Origin: Ruegeria lacuscaerulensis
Lineage (GTDB): Bacteria > Pseudomonadota > Alphaproteobacteria > Rhodobacterales > Rhodobacteraceae
Length of the DNA stretch: 64,000 bases
Direction: 5' to 3'
NCBI RefSeq assembly: GCF_013031245.1
Contig: NZ_WPZL01000006.1
Span: 124,001 to 188,000, forward strand
The notes below the pieces were generated by a model, which did not search any database, had not been told where the DNA came from, and saw only the letters and a list, made by a program, of their open reading frames with translations. Position numbers and translations under genes: made by a program. Below are positions 43,023 to 51,917 of this stretch, one piece after another; positions within the stretch are counted from its first letter, which is position 1, and each line of letters begins with the position of its first letter.

Positions 43023-44154
43023 TCACTACTACCTGTTTATTCTGGATCGTGGCCACGGCCAGACCGCGTTCATTCGTACCGTTCGAGCGCAGGCGGAAGA
43101 TGCCGCCAACACCCTGGAACCCGGCGTTCTGCGTCAGGGCCGAAGCCGTCAGCGCATCGGACTTGCCCTGACTGACCAATGCGGCGATTGCGGCAATTCC
43201 GTCATAGGCCAGGCCACTGATAGGATGAGGCGCTTCGCCGTAGGTGTTGTTGTATCGCTGGCGGTACGCCTGCGCCTTGGATGGATCCGGCAGAGCGAAC
43301 CAACCACCCTGTACGCCGGGCAGCTCAAGAGTTTGCGCCGGGATATCCCAACGCGTCAGGCCGATGAACTGCGTTGTCGCGGGGGAAATGCCCGCCTCGG
43401 GCAGCAACTGAGAATATAGTGGCAATGCCCCCGCTGTTGTCGCAGTCAGGAACAGAGAATTCGCGCCGGACGCATCGACAGTGGCTTTGATCGTCGGAAC
43501 CGAATTGATAACGCCTTGCTGAGACCTATCATACCCAACTGTACCGGCGTTGCTCACTCGGCTGCTGCTCAGCGCGGTCGCGATGGCCGACTGCCCAAGT
43601 TGCCCCGCAGCATCGTTGCTGTGGACAATGACCATCCCGGTCTTGCCCTGTGATCCGGCAAAGTTGACCAGTCGGTTGGCAGTATTGTCAAATGTAGGGC
43701 CAAGCACGAAAACATTGCCACCGGCAATGCTGGTATTGTTTGAGAATGACAATACGTTGACGTTGTCGCTCAGTACCGCAAGTCCGGCAGAGTTTGCCGC
43801 CTGCGCATAGACCGGCCCCAGAATGATCTTTGCACCGTCTGCCACCGCCTGCTGCGCAACCGCCGCTGCTGTGTTTGAATTGCCTTGCGTATCGTAAACG
43901 CGAAGATCAATCTGAACATTCTGCAGATCGGACATGGCCAGACGGGCCGCGTTTTCCAGGCTCCGCGCCAGTGCGGCGTCTCCCGAATTTGCCGATCCCG
44001 CTGGCACCAGCAGGGCGACAGGTACGGGTTTGGAGGTGTTGATCGACGGCCCTCCGCCGAGGCCACCTGGCTCACAAGCGGCCAGAAACGCAGCGGTGGC
44101 CAGTGCGGCGACGGATTTCGCCAGTTTGCGAACGGGCTTGCAAACGGTAAACAT
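42982..44154 (-). CDS. LpoA-like penicillin-binding protein activator lipoprotein
   Basis: 390 residues. A lipoprotein signal peptide ends at the lipobox LAAC (Cys27). The rest is a periplasmic type I binding-protein fold: VPVALLVPAGSANSGDAALARSLENAARLAM near residues 43-73 and GAKIILGPVYAQAANSAGL near 106-124. This matches the C-terminal domain of LpoA (PBP activator, YraM), which helps PBP1A, although shorter than enterobacterial LpoA. It diverges from rsmI, the same LpoA-RsmI-YraN order known from other proteobacteria, which supports the call. An ABC branched-chain binding protein is the alternative. Confidence 0.85.
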   Translation of the reverse strand: MFTVCKPVRKLAKSVAALATAAFLAACEPGGLGGGPSINTSKPVPVALLVPAGSANSGDAALARSLENAARLAMSDLQNVQIDLRVYDTQGNSNTAAAVAQQAVADGAKIILGPVYAQAANSAGLAVLSDNVNVLSFSNNTSIAGGNVFVLGPTFDNTANRLVNFAGSQGKTGMVIVHSNDAAGQLGQSAIATALSSSRVSNAGTVGYDRSQQGVINSVPTIKATVDASGANSLFLTATTAGALPLYSQLLPEAGISPATTQFIGLTRWDIPAQTLELPGVQGGWFALPDPSKAQAYRQRYNNTYGEAPHPISGLAYDGIAAIAALVSQGKSDALTASALTQNAGFQGVGGIFRLRSNGTNERGLAVATIQNKQVVVIDPAPQSFSGAGF

Positions 44155-44242
44155 CTAAATGAAAACTCCCTGTCCCAGCGGCTTGGGGCACCGCCAATCT
44201 GTTAGGCCGCAATAATAAACGTCACGCTGTGAGGGTCCAGCT

Positions 44243-45100
44243 TTGAATTTCCAAAAAGTCAGATTGGGCGCCGGCCTGTATTTTGTTGCCACTCCGATCG
44301 GCACGGCACGCGATATCACGCTCAGGGCGCTGGACGTGCTGGCCTCGGCCGACGTCGTCGCTGCCGAAGACACGCGCAGCCTGCGGCGCCTGATGGAGAT
44401 TCACGGTGTTCCACTCGATGGACGGCGCATCCTGGCCTACCACGACCATAGCGGTGCAGGCGCGCGCGGGAAAATTCTGGATGCGCTGCAAGAGGGCAAA
44501 ACAGTGGCCTACGCGTCCGAGGCCGGAATGCCTCTGATCGCCGATCCGGGCTATGATCTGGGACGGCAGGCGGCGGAGGCCGGACATATGGTGACCTGCG
44601 CTCCGGGCCCGTCCGCGGCGCTGATGGCGCTGACGCTGTCGGGGTTGCCGACGGACGCCTTCTTTTTTGCTGGTTTTTTACCCAACGCGTCCGGCGCGCG
44701 GCGGTCCCGAATCGAGGCGCTGCGCGATGTGCCGGGCACGCTGGTCTTCTACGAGTCGCCGAAACGCGTCGCGGCCTGCCTGTCTGATTTGGCTGAGGTA
44801 TTGGGCGAGGACCGCCAAGCCGCGATGTGTCGCGAACTAACCAAGAAATTCGAAGAGGTTCGGCGCGGACCCTTGGGGGCACTGGCCGCTGATTTGAAAG
44901 GGCAGACCGTCAAAGGTGAAATTGTTCTGCTTGTGGACCGGGGGCATTCGGAAACTGTTAACGATTCTGACATAGAAGAGGCATTGAAACGGGCACTGGA
45001 AACCCATTCGGTCAAGGACGCGGCGAATCTGGTTTCAGAAATGTACAAGTTACCGCGCCGCCCGATTTACCAGAAGGCTCTGAAACTGGGAAAGGGATGA
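44243..45100 (+). CDS. rsmI: 16S rRNA (cytidine-1402-2'-O)-methyltransferase
   Basis: Methylates C1402 of 16S rRNA. 285 residues of the SAM-dependent tetrapyrrole-methylase-like fold: LYFVATPIGTARDITLRALDVLASADVVAAEDTR near residues 12-45, ASEAGMPLIADPGYDL near 92-107, TCAPGPSAALMALTLSGLPTDAFFFAGFLP near 116-145 and CRELTKKFEEVRRG near 194-207. The start codon appears to be TTG at 44243, with GAGGG 8 bases upstream; no ATG precedes the conserved region. It is followed one base later by yraN. Confidence 0.94.
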   Translation: MNFQKVRLGAGLYFVATPIGTARDITLRALDVLASADVVAAEDTRSLRRLMEIHGVPLDGRRILAYHDHSGAGARGKILDALQEGKTVAYASEAGMPLIADPGYDLGRQAAEAGHMVTCAPGPSAALMALTLSGLPTDAFFFAGFLPNASGARRSRIEALRDVPGTLVFYESPKRVAACLSDLAEVLGEDRQAAMCRELTKKFEEVRRGPLGALAADLKGQTVKGEIVLLVDRGHSETVNDSDIEEALKRALETHSVKDAANLVSEMYKLPRRPIYQKALKLGKG

Positions 45101-45101
45101 C

Positions 45102-45473
45102 ATGGTCGCGCGATCCGTTCGAAGTTCGGTTTCTTATCGCGCCGGACAGGCAGCGGAACAACAAGTCGCGGCCGAGTATGAGCGGCGCGGACTTACCATC
45201 GCGCACCATCGCTGGCGCGGCGCGGGTGGAGAGATAGACCTGATTGCCCGAAATGGGGATGGGGTTGTTTTCATAGAGGTCAAGAAAAGCAGAAGTTTTG
45301 ATACTGCCGCGGCCCGGATCACCCGTCGTCAGATGGACCGGATCTGTGCCTCTGCAGCGCAATTTCTTGAAACGGAGCCGGGCGGGCAACTGACCAATGT
45401 GCGATTTGACTCCGCGCTGGTGGATGCGTCCGGCGCTGTCCAAATCATCGAAAACGCTTTCGGTCAGGTCTGA
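45102..45473 (+). CDS. YraN family (UPF0102) endonuclease-like protein
   Basis: 123 residues. The PD-(D/E)xK-type core GGEIDLIARNGDGVVFIEVKK near residues 43-62 carries the predicted metal-binding acidic and lysine residues. The family is often found beside rsmI and lpoA, exactly as here; it is thought to be a Holliday-junction-resolvase-like nuclease but this is not proved. Starts one base after the rsmI stop. Confidence 0.9.
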   Translation: MVARSVRSSVSYRAGQAAEQQVAAEYERRGLTIAHHRWRGAGGEIDLIARNGDGVVFIEVKKSRSFDTAAARITRRQMDRICASAAQFLETEPGGQLTNVRFDSALVDASGAVQIIENAFGQV

Positions 45474-45534
45474 TCCCCATTGAACCCCTGGCTCTGCTGG
45501 GCCATGTATCTGGCGTGAAACTGAGGGATACGCC

Positions 45535-46467
45535 ATGAAAATCGCCTTTCAGATGGACCCGATCGGGGCCGTGGATATCAATGCCGACAGCTCATTCCGT
45601 TTGGCGGAAGAGGCACAGGCGCGCGGGCATACCCTGTTTTTCTACAGCCCGGACCAGTTGGCGTACCAAGAGGGGCGGATCACTGCGCGCGGCCATGACA
45701 TGAAAGTCCAGCGCGTGGCAGGAAATCCCGCCGAACTGGGTGCTGAGCGTGACGTAGACCTGACCGAATTCGACGTGGTCTGGCTGCGTCAGGACCCGCC
45801 GTTCGACATGCATTATATCACGTCGACCCATCTACTGGATCGCCTCAGGGGTCAGGTTTTAGTGGTCAACGATCCATTCTGGGTGCGGAATTATCCTGAA
45901 AAACTGCTGGTTCTGGACTTTCCCGGCCTGACCCCGCCCACGACGATTGCGCGGGACTTGCAGACCATCAAGGCCTTCAAGGAAAAACATGGCGACGTCA
46001 TTCTGAAACCACTCTATGGCAATGGCGGCGCGGGCGTGTTTCGACTGGACGCAAACGATCGAAATCTGACCTCATTGCACGAACTGTTTACCGGGTTTTC
46101 GCGAGAGCCGCTGATCGTTCAGAAATTCCTGCCTGATGTCAGCAACGGTGACAAGCGCGTGATCCTTGTGGATGGCGAACCCGTCGGTGCAATCAACCGG
46201 GTTCCGGCCAAGGGTGAGACACGCTCGAACATGCATGTAGGCGGACGCCCCGAGAAAATCGGCCTCTCAGATCGCGATCTGGAGATATGCGCGGCGATTG
46301 GGCCTCTGCTGAAAGAAAAGGGTCAGATTTTCGTCGGGATCGATGTGATCGGGGACTACCTGACCGAAATCAACGTAACCTCGCCGACCGGTATTCAGGA
46401 ACTGGAGCGGTTCGACGGTGTGAATATTGCCGAGAAGATCTGGCAGGCGATTGAGGCCAAGTTCTAA
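45535..46467 (+). CDS. gshB: Glutathione synthase
   Basis: Joins gamma-glutamylcysteine and glycine with ATP to make glutathione. 310 residues. [30 protein letters not shown] near residues 2-31 is the GSH-synthase N-terminal domain. The ATP-grasp part includes [18 protein letters not shown] near 155-172, [29 protein letters not shown] near 197-225 and [19 protein letters not shown] near 270-288. The 3' end overlaps the convergent ComM-like gene by 4 bases. Confidence 0.97.
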   Translation: MKIAFQMDPIGAVDINADSSFRLAEEAQARGHTLFFYSPDQLAYQEGRITARGHDMKVQRVAGNPAELGAERDVDLTEFDVVWLRQDPPFDMHYITSTHLLDRLRGQVLVVNDPFWVRNYPEKLLVLDFPGLTPPTTIARDLQTIKAFKEKHGDVILKPLYGNGGAGVFRLDANDRNLTSLHELFTGFSREPLIVQKFLPDVSNGDKRVILVDGEPVGAINRVPAKGETRSNMHVGGRPEKIGLSDRDLEICAAIGPLLKEKGQIFVGIDVIGDYLTEINVTSPTGIQELERFDGVNIAEKIWQAIEAKF

Positions 46468-47978
46468 GACGCGGCCTTGGCGCTGATGCGAAAGCTCAGC
46501 GCTTCGGCCACGTGAGGGCGCCGGACATCTGGTTCGCCGTCCAGATCGGCAATCGTGCGCGCCACCCGAAGAATGCGATGAAAGGCGCGGGCCGATAGGC
46601 CAAAGCGCTCAGCGGCCTTCATCAGCAGGTCTTTGCCCTCAGTGTCCGGCGCGGCGATTTCCTCCAGCAAATTGCCCTCGACGTCAGCGTTTTGACGGGT
46701 TGAGGGTGTTTCGCGGAACCGATCGGCCTGAATGGCACGGGCCTGTTCGACGCGTGCGGCGACGACGGCAGAACTGTCACCAGATGGCGGCAGGTCCAGA
46801 TCGGTGAACCCGACCGGAGGCACCTCGATCCGTAAATCGAACCGATCCATCAACGGGCCGGAAATGCGGCCCAGATAATCCTCACCACACACAGGCGCAC
46901 GGGAACAGGCGCGGGCGGGGTCGGTCAGGTACCCGCATTTGCACGGGTTGGCCGCCGCCACCAGCATGAACCGGCATGGATACTTCACATGGGCGTTGGC
47001 GCGGGCGACCATCACTTCACCCGTTTCAATGGGCTGGCGCAGGGTTTCCAGCACGGTGCGCGGGAATTCCGGGAATTCGTCCATGAACAGAACTCCGTTA
47101 TGGGCCAGCGATATCTCTCCGGGTTTAGCGCCTTTCCCCCCGCCGACGATGGCGGCCATAGAGGCAGTGTGATGAGGTTCGCGAAACGGACGGCTTCGGC
47201 TGATGCCGCCTTCGTCCAGCAGTCCACACAGCGATTGAATCATCGACGTTTCCAACGCTTCGGTCGGCGTGAGCGGCGGCAATATTCCGGGTAGCCGTGC
47301 CGCAAGCATGGATTTGCCCGAGCCGGGCGTTCCGATCATGATCAGGTGATGGCGACCTGCGGCCGCGATCTCCAGAGCGCGCTTGGCACGTTCCTGCCCT
47401 TTGACATCGCGTAGATCGCGCATACTGGGCGCAAGGTTCACCTCACCCGGCTGGGCAGCGGGCAAGGGCGATTGCCCCGAGAAGTGGCGCACCACGTCGC
47501 CCAGAGACCCGGCTCCGATCACCTGAGTCGCATCAACCCATGCGGCTTCGGCGCTGGAGGCGCGTGGGCAGAGCAGCGAGCGGTCCTCGGCCGCTGCGGT
47601 CATGGCGGCGGGTAGAGCACCGACCACATGCACCAGGGAGCCGTCCAGCGACAATTCGCCCAGCGATACAGCCCCTTCGGCAGCATCCGGCGGGATGATT
47701 TCCAATGCCGAGAGCAGCGCGACGGCGATTGGCAGGTCGAAATGACTGCCCTCTTTGGGCAGGTCAGCAGGCGACAGGTTGATTGTGATCCGTTTTGATG
47801 GCAGCGCGATGGCCATGGAACTCAGCGCGCTGCGGACACGGTCGCGCGCCTCTGAAACAGCTTTGTCCGGCAGTCCGACGATGGAAAAGGCGGGCAGGCC
47901 CGGCGAGACGGCGCATTGCACCTCGACCGGGCGGGCATCTACCCCGTGAAAAGCTACAGTGTGGGCGCGGGCGACCAT
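46464..47978 (-). CDS. YifB/ComM family Mg-chelatase-like AAA ATPase
   Basis: 504 residues. The N-terminal ChlI domain starts [50 protein letters not shown]. The AAA core has Walker [23 protein letters not shown] near residues 215-236 and Walker [11 protein letters not shown] near 296-305. The C-terminal Mg_chelatase_C domain is near 400-495. In competent bacteria ComM is a branch-migration helicase that aids DNA uptake recombination. Its ribosome-binding site lies in a hairpin just before the ATG. Confidence 0.93.
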   Translation of the reverse strand: MVARAHTVAFHGVDARPVEVQCAVSPGLPAFSIVGLPDKAVSEARDRVRSALSSMAIALPSKRITINLSPADLPKEGSHFDLPIAVALLSALEIIPPDAAEGAVSLGELSLDGSLVHVVGALPAAMTAAAEDRSLLCPRASSAEAAWVDATQVIGAGSLGDVVRHFSGQSPLPAAQPGEVNLAPSMRDLRDVKGQERAKRALEIAAAGRHHLIMIGTPGSGKSMLAARLPGILPPLTPTEALETSMIQSLCGLLDEGGISRSRPFREPHHTASMAAIVGGGKGAKPGEISLAHNGVLFMDEFPEFPRTVLETLRQPIETGEVMVARANAHVKYPCRFMLVAAANPCKCGYLTDPARACSRAPVCGEDYLGRISGPLMDRFDLRIEVPPVGFTDLDLPPSGDSSAVVAARVEQARAIQADRFRETPSTRQNADVEGNLLEEIAAPDTEGKDLLMKAAERFGLSARAFHRILRVARTIADLDGEPDVRRPHVAEALSFRISAKAAS

Positions 47979-47979
47979 G

Positions 47980-48006
47980 AACGACCTTTTTGGTTAACAG
48001 GTCGTT
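47980..48006 (-). promoter_or_regulatory. Hairpin over the ComM-type gene ribosome-binding site
   Basis: AACGACC/GGTCGTT is a perfect 7-bp inverted repeat with a 13-base spacer that ends one base before the ATG at 47978. On the minus-strand mRNA the AAGG-type ribosome-binding site falls in the second arm and would be occluded. A protein-binding operator is the alternative. Confidence 0.45.
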
Positions 48007-48023
48007 GCTGCCACGGTCGCGGT

Positions 48024-48908
48024 TTAAGAATCGTTAACGCTGCCCATCATTGCGGTGAATTTCGGCCAGGCGTCCGGGTCTGCGACGGTTTTGTCGCGGC
48101 AGAACTTGTTGCAGAATCCCCAGCGCTGCCCATTCAGTTCCAGTAAATGGGTGACGGGTTTGCCGGAATAGGGGCAGGTTTCGTTGACTGAGGAGCCGCC
48201 CGGCACGGGTCTGGCTGCAGACACGCCTCCCACAGGCCAGGGTACTGACGGTAAATTCAACGGGTATGGAAACGGGTCGTACTGAATGGTCAGCCCCATC
48301 GCGCGCCATTGCCGCACCGTCGTATCTGACAGCAGCTGAATACAGTAATCACGATTTGCGTCGGACACGGGCAGGCCATACCCGATGATGCGCGCGGCAA
48401 CCGGCACATAGAACACGTCAGCAAGCGAATAGTTCCCAAACAGCGGTCCGTAGGCCGCGCCGGACATGTCGCGGGCATGAGCCCACAGAGCCTCGATCCG
48501 CCGCAAGTCCGCGTGTGTCTCTGATGAAGGTTCAAACCCCAGCCAACAGTGTTTTAACTGCATCGGGCATTGATCTCGCAAGGCCGAGAATCCTGCCACC
48601 ATTTCGGCGCAGAGCCACCGTGCGGTTGCGCGGGCGGCCGCGTCCGCAGGCCACAGGGCCGCCTCCGGGTGCAATTCGGCAAGAGTTTCCGCCATGGCCA
48701 GGCTTTCTCCGACCACGGTGCCGTCGGGCAGCCGCAGTGCGGGCACAAGGCGCGCCGGGGCCAGCGGCTTCATATCCTCGACCATGGTGCCGGAGTAAAG
48801 GCCGATCATATGGGTTCGATAGGGCAGGCCGAACTTTTCCAGCATCAGCCAGCCGCGCATGGACCAGCTGGAAAACAGGCGGTCTCCGATAAACAAATCA
48901 TAGGTCAT
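48024..48908 (-). CDS. Glutathione S-transferase with Cys-rich C-terminal tail
   Basis: 294 residues. The N-terminal thioredoxin-like GST domain shows YDLFIGDRLFSSWSMRGWLMLEKFGLPY near residues 3-30 and VGESLAMAETLAELHPE near 66-82. The helical C-terminal domain continues to about 220. After a Pro-rich linker, a C-terminal tail carries Cys245, His254, Cys266 and Cys270 (CPYSGKPVTHLLELNGQ, then FCNKFC), spaced like a zinc ribbon or treble clef. The tail is not part of standard GSTs. Substrates unknown. Confidence 0.85.
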   Translation of the reverse strand: MTYDLFIGDRLFSSWSMRGWLMLEKFGLPYRTHMIGLYSGTMVEDMKPLAPARLVPALRLPDGTVVGESLAMAETLAELHPEAALWPADAAARATARWLCAEMVAGFSALRDQCPMQLKHCWLGFEPSSETHADLRRIEALWAHARDMSGAAYGPLFGNYSLADVFYVPVAARIIGYGLPVSDANRDYCIQLLSDTTVRQWRAMGLTIQYDPFPYPLNLPSVPWPVGGVSAARPVPGGSSVNETCPYSGKPVTHLLELNGQRWGFCNKFCRDKTVADPDAWPKFTAMMGSVNDS

Positions 48909-48966
48909 GTTTGAACGATTGCGCGCCAGCGCCGTTCAGTAAATCAGTGATTTGTGCGGGGTACCA

Positions 48967-49545
48967 TCACGGGCAGTGATTGATCCGTCCCACGGACCAG
49001 CGGTTGCCGTGATGAGTGATGTCCGTGACCGAGAGGTTGTCGATGCGATGGCTGAGCGCCTCCTGAGCATCGACCGCAAGTGCACGTTGCACCTGTGTCA
49101 GAATCACGCCGAAATGGGCCACGATGACCAGATCCCGACCTGTATGGTCAGCTATCAACCCGTCGATCACCGCATCGACACGCGCGCGCACATCGTTCCA
49201 ACTTTCTCCGTCCGGGGGACGCACGTCGCCGGGATTATCCCAATAGGCAAAGACCAGTTCGGGGTCTTCGGCCTCAATCTCATTGAAACCGCGCATTTCC
49301 CATGTGCCGAAATTGATCTCGCGCAGGTCGGGATGGTGGGGCAGGCGCCGACGTGCACCTTGTATGGCAGAGGCTGTGTCTGCTGCCCGGGACAGGTCGG
49401 ACGAGATGACGACTGCGTTTGGCGGCAGGTGGTCGTGCAGGCGGGCGATGGCGGCCTTGTCGCTCAGATCTGCGGGCAGGTCGGACCAGCCGACCATTGT
49501 TTTGGCATGTGTCGGCCCATGCCGGACAAGGTGCAGCCGGGTCAC
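48967..49545 (-). CDS. Histidine phosphatase family protein, possible cobalamin phosphatase
   Basis: 192 residues of the phosphoglycerate-mutase-like fold: LHLVRHGPTH near residues 4-13 (catalytic His), SSDLSRAADTA near 48-58, EINFGTWEMRGFNEIEAEDPE near 75-95 and VIVAHFGVIL near 139-148. It overlaps cobU by 4 bases, so an alpha-ribazole-5'-phosphate phosphatase role (CobC-like) in nucleotide-loop assembly is likely but not certain. Confidence 0.82.
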   Translation of the reverse strand: MTRLHLVRHGPTHAKTMVGWSDLPADLSDKAAIARLHDHLPPNAVVISSDLSRAADTASAIQGARRRLPHHPDLREINFGTWEMRGFNEIEAEDPELVFAYWDNPGDVRPPDGESWNDVRARVDAVIDGLIADHTGRDLVIVAHFGVILTQVQRALAVDAQEALSHRIDNLSVTDITHHGNRWSVGRINHCP

Positions 49546-50063
49546 GGCAATTGCCCCTTTAGAACCAGCGGTAGCCCGGCGGTGACCTGCACCGCCAGAT
49601 CGGCCTGTGCGGCCAGCGCGATGTTCAGCTGCCCCTGTGCTTCGCGGAATCGGCGGGACAGGGCATTGTCCGGAACGATCCCGTGTCCGACCTCATTCGA
49701 GACGATGACCACCGGCGCCCGGCAAGACTGTAACGCCTGCAACAGCGCGAATTGCGCCTGATCCAGATCGTTTTCGGCCAGCAGATGGTTGGTCAGCCAC
49801 ATGGTTGCGCAATCTATCAGGCAGATATGATCAGGAGTCAGTTCACCCAGGGCGGGACCCAGATCAAAAGGTGCTTCGACGGTCGTCCAACCGTCGCCAC
49901 GCTGGGTGATATGGCGCTGAACCTTCTGGCGCATCTCATCATCAAACACTTGTGATGTGGCGAAATAAACTCTGTTTTTACCTGATGAAACAACAAGTTG
50001 CTCGGAAAATGCCGACTTTCCCGAGGCTGCGCCGCCCAACACAAAGGTTACATCCGGATACAC
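49542..50063 (-). CDS. cobU: Adenosylcobinamide kinase/adenosylcobinamide-phosphate guanylyltransferase
   Basis: Bifunctional step of cobalamin lower-ligand attachment. 173 residues. P-loop FVLGGAASGKSAFSEQL near residues 7-23, NRVYFATSQVFDDEMRQKVQRH near 30-51 and LIDCATMWLTNHLL near 82-95 with SNEVGHGIVPDNALSRRFREAQGQLN near 121-146 define the family (CobU/CobP). The start is GTG at 50063. The ecm gene elsewhere in the window needs the cobalamin product. Divergent from rpoH2. Confidence 0.93.
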   Translation of the reverse strand: MYPDVTFVLGGAASGKSAFSEQLVVSSGKNRVYFATSQVFDDEMRQKVQRHITQRGDGWTTVEAPFDLGPALGELTPDHICLIDCATMWLTNHLLAENDLDQAQFALLQALQSCRAPVVIVSNEVGHGIVPDNALSRRFREAQGQLNIALAAQADLAVQVTAGLPLVLKGQLP

Positions 50064-50080
50064 TATAATTACCTTTCAGG

Positions 50081-50110
50081 TGATCCACCCGGTTTTGTTC
50101 TGCGTATCGA
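50081..50110 (+). promoter_or_regulatory. ECF (RpoE/ChrR-type) promoter of rpoH2
   Basis: TGATCC (50081-50086), exactly 18 bases, then TATCGA (50105-50110). This matches the TGATCC-N18-TA-type promoter that sigma-E recognises at rpoHII in Rhodobacter sphaeroides. Transcription would start about 45 bases before the rpoH2 ATG. Position is seen; sigma factor use is inferred. Confidence 0.7.
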
Positions 50111-50163
50111 CCCTAGTTCGGCAAAGCAAGCCCGGCCCGCGCCTGTGAAAAGGGGAGATTTCC

Positions 50164-51042
50164 ATGGCACTGGATAATGCGAAGGATTTTTCGATGTCCC
50201 GGCAGGCCATGAAGGCCGAGCTGCTGGACGCGGAAACCGAATTGCAGCTGGCATATGCCTGGCGTGACGAGCGCGATGAGAAGGCGCTGCATCGGCTGAT
50301 TACGGCCTATATGCGGCTGGCGATTTCGATGGCGGCCAAGTTCAAACGTTACGGCGCGCCGATGAATGACCTGATTCAAGAGGCCGGGTTGGGTCTTATG
50401 AAGGCGGCGGATAAGTTCGACCCTGACCGCGGCGTACGCTTTTCGACATATGCCGTCTGGTGGATCAAGGCGAGCATTCAGGACTACGTAATGCGGAATT
50501 GGTCGATGGTGCGGACCGGGTCGACATCTTCTCAGAAATCTCTGTTTTTCAACATGCGGCGGGTGCAGGCCCGGCTTGAGCGTGAAGCCGCGACCGAGGG
50601 AATGGATCTGGATCGGCATCAGTTGCACCAGATGATCGCCGCCGAAATCGGTGTGCCTTTGCGCGATGTGGAAATGATGGAAGGGCGTTTGTCCGGGTCT
50701 GATTTCTCGTTGAACGCTATACAATCCGCGGATGAGGACGGGCGTGAGTGGATCGATGCGCTGGAGGATGAACGCGAACAGGCGGCCGAGACCGTCGAGA
50801 ACAGCCATGACACCCAGCAGTTGCGCGAATGGTTGCTGACGGCCATGCGGGCTCTGAACGACCGCGAGAGGTTCATCGTGCGGGAACGAAAACTGCGCGA
50901 ACCGGCCCGAACACTGGAAAGTCTGGGGCAAGAGCTTGGATTGTCCAAGGAACGTGTGCGCCAGCTTGAGGCAGCGGCTTTCGTTAAAATGCGCAAGAAC
51001 CTTGAAGCTCAATCGCGCGAGGTGCAACACTTCATCGCATGA
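50164..51042 (+). CDS. rpoH2: RNA polymerase sigma-32-type factor, RpoH2 group
   Basis: 292 residues with all heat-shock sigma regions: region 2 (MRLAISMAAKFKRYGAPMNDLIQEAGLGLMKAADKFDPDRG near residues 50-90, RFSTYAVWWIKASIQDYVMRNWSMVR near 92-117), the RpoH box SSQKSLFFNMRRVQARL near 122-138 and region 4 (SLGQELGLSKERVRQLEAAAFVKMRKNL near 254-281). The N-terminus SRQAMKAELLDAETELQLAYAWRDERDE fits RpoHII rather than RpoHI. In Rhodobacter it serves the singlet-oxygen response. It overlaps the following ChaN-like start by 4 bases. Confidence 0.93.
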   Translation: MALDNAKDFSMSRQAMKAELLDAETELQLAYAWRDERDEKALHRLITAYMRLAISMAAKFKRYGAPMNDLIQEAGLGLMKAADKFDPDRGVRFSTYAVWWIKASIQDYVMRNWSMVRTGSTSSQKSLFFNMRRVQARLEREAATEGMDLDRHQLHQMIAAEIGVPLRDVEMMEGRLSGSDFSLNAIQSADEDGREWIDALEDEREQAAETVENSHDTQQLREWLLTAMRALNDRERFIVRERKLREPARTLESLGQELGLSKERVRQLEAAAFVKMRKNLEAQSREVQHFIA

Positions 51043-51854
51043 AACAGCTTGCGATTCTGCTTTGTGCACTTGCGGTTATGACCGGTCCCGGTCGGGCCGA
51101 CGACCTGATCCGTGATGATGTAATATCTGCGATGAAGTCCGCAGACATCGTTATACTCGGGGAAATCCATGACAACCCACAGCACCATATCGTTCAGGCT
51201 GAGGCGTTGAAATCGATCATGCCCTCAGCCGTTGTCTGGGAGATGGTGACAGAGGAGGGCGCTCAGCGTCTTGCGGACAAAGCCGTGTCCGACCCCGAGG
51301 AATTGTCCAGAATCCTGCGTTGGCTCGAGTCCGGATGGCCGCCGCTCAGCATGTATTACCCGGTTTTTCAGGCGTCGGACGCGCCGGTTTATGGCGCAAT
51401 GGTTCCACGTGCAGCAGCGCGCGCCGCGATGGAACGTGGTGCCGCGACAGCGCTGGGAGCCGACGCTGCACGATACGGCCTGACCGTACCATTGCCCGCC
51501 GAGGAACAGGCCGCGCGCGAGGCAGATCAACTGGCCGCTCATTGCAACGCAATACCCGAGAGCGCCCTGCCTCAGTTGGTCGCGATCCAGAGATTGCGGG
51601 ATGCCGTGCTGACCCGATCCATCCTGCGAGCCATGGATGACACCGGAGGGCCGGTCGCAGTCATCACGGGCAATGGCCATGCACGCAAGGACAGAGGCAT
51701 CCCGTCTTTTCTGTCGCGGCTGCGCCCGGGACTTAAGGTCTATGTGCTGGGGCAGTCCGAGGACGGTATCGTGGCCGGGGAGTTCAACGCCGTGATCGAC
51801 AGCCCCACAGTGGAACGCGAAGACCCCTGTAAAGCCTTTGAGACACAGAATTAA
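51039..51854 (+). CDS. ChaN-like (heme-binding fold) secreted protein
   Basis: 271 residues. A signal peptide ends GRA/DDL near residue 21. ADIVILGEIHDNPQHHIVQAEALKSI near residues 35-60 has the GE.HD.P.HH motif of the ChaN/Cofac_haem_bdg family, and GPVAVITGNGHARKDRGIPSFL near 205-226 is its second signature. ChaN proteins bind heme or metals at the surface. No lipobox cysteine here, so probably periplasmic. Overlaps rpoH2 (ATGA), hence probably expressed with the oxidative-stress sigma factor. Confidence 0.85.
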   Translation: MKQLAILLCALAVMTGPGRADDLIRDDVISAMKSADIVILGEIHDNPQHHIVQAEALKSIMPSAVVWEMVTEEGAQRLADKAVSDPEELSRILRWLESGWPPLSMYYPVFQASDAPVYGAMVPRAAARAAMERGAATALGADAARYGLTVPLPAEEQAAREADQLAAHCNAIPESALPQLVAIQRLRDAVLTRSILRAMDDTGGPVAVITGNGHARKDRGIPSFLSRLRPGLKVYVLGQSEDGIVAGEFNAVIDSPTVEREDPCKAFETQN

Positions 51855-51917
51855 CCGCTGGAACTGTTGGGCAGCCTTGCCTAATGTCGGGGCCTACCGG
51901 GACGGGAAGGGCAAAAC

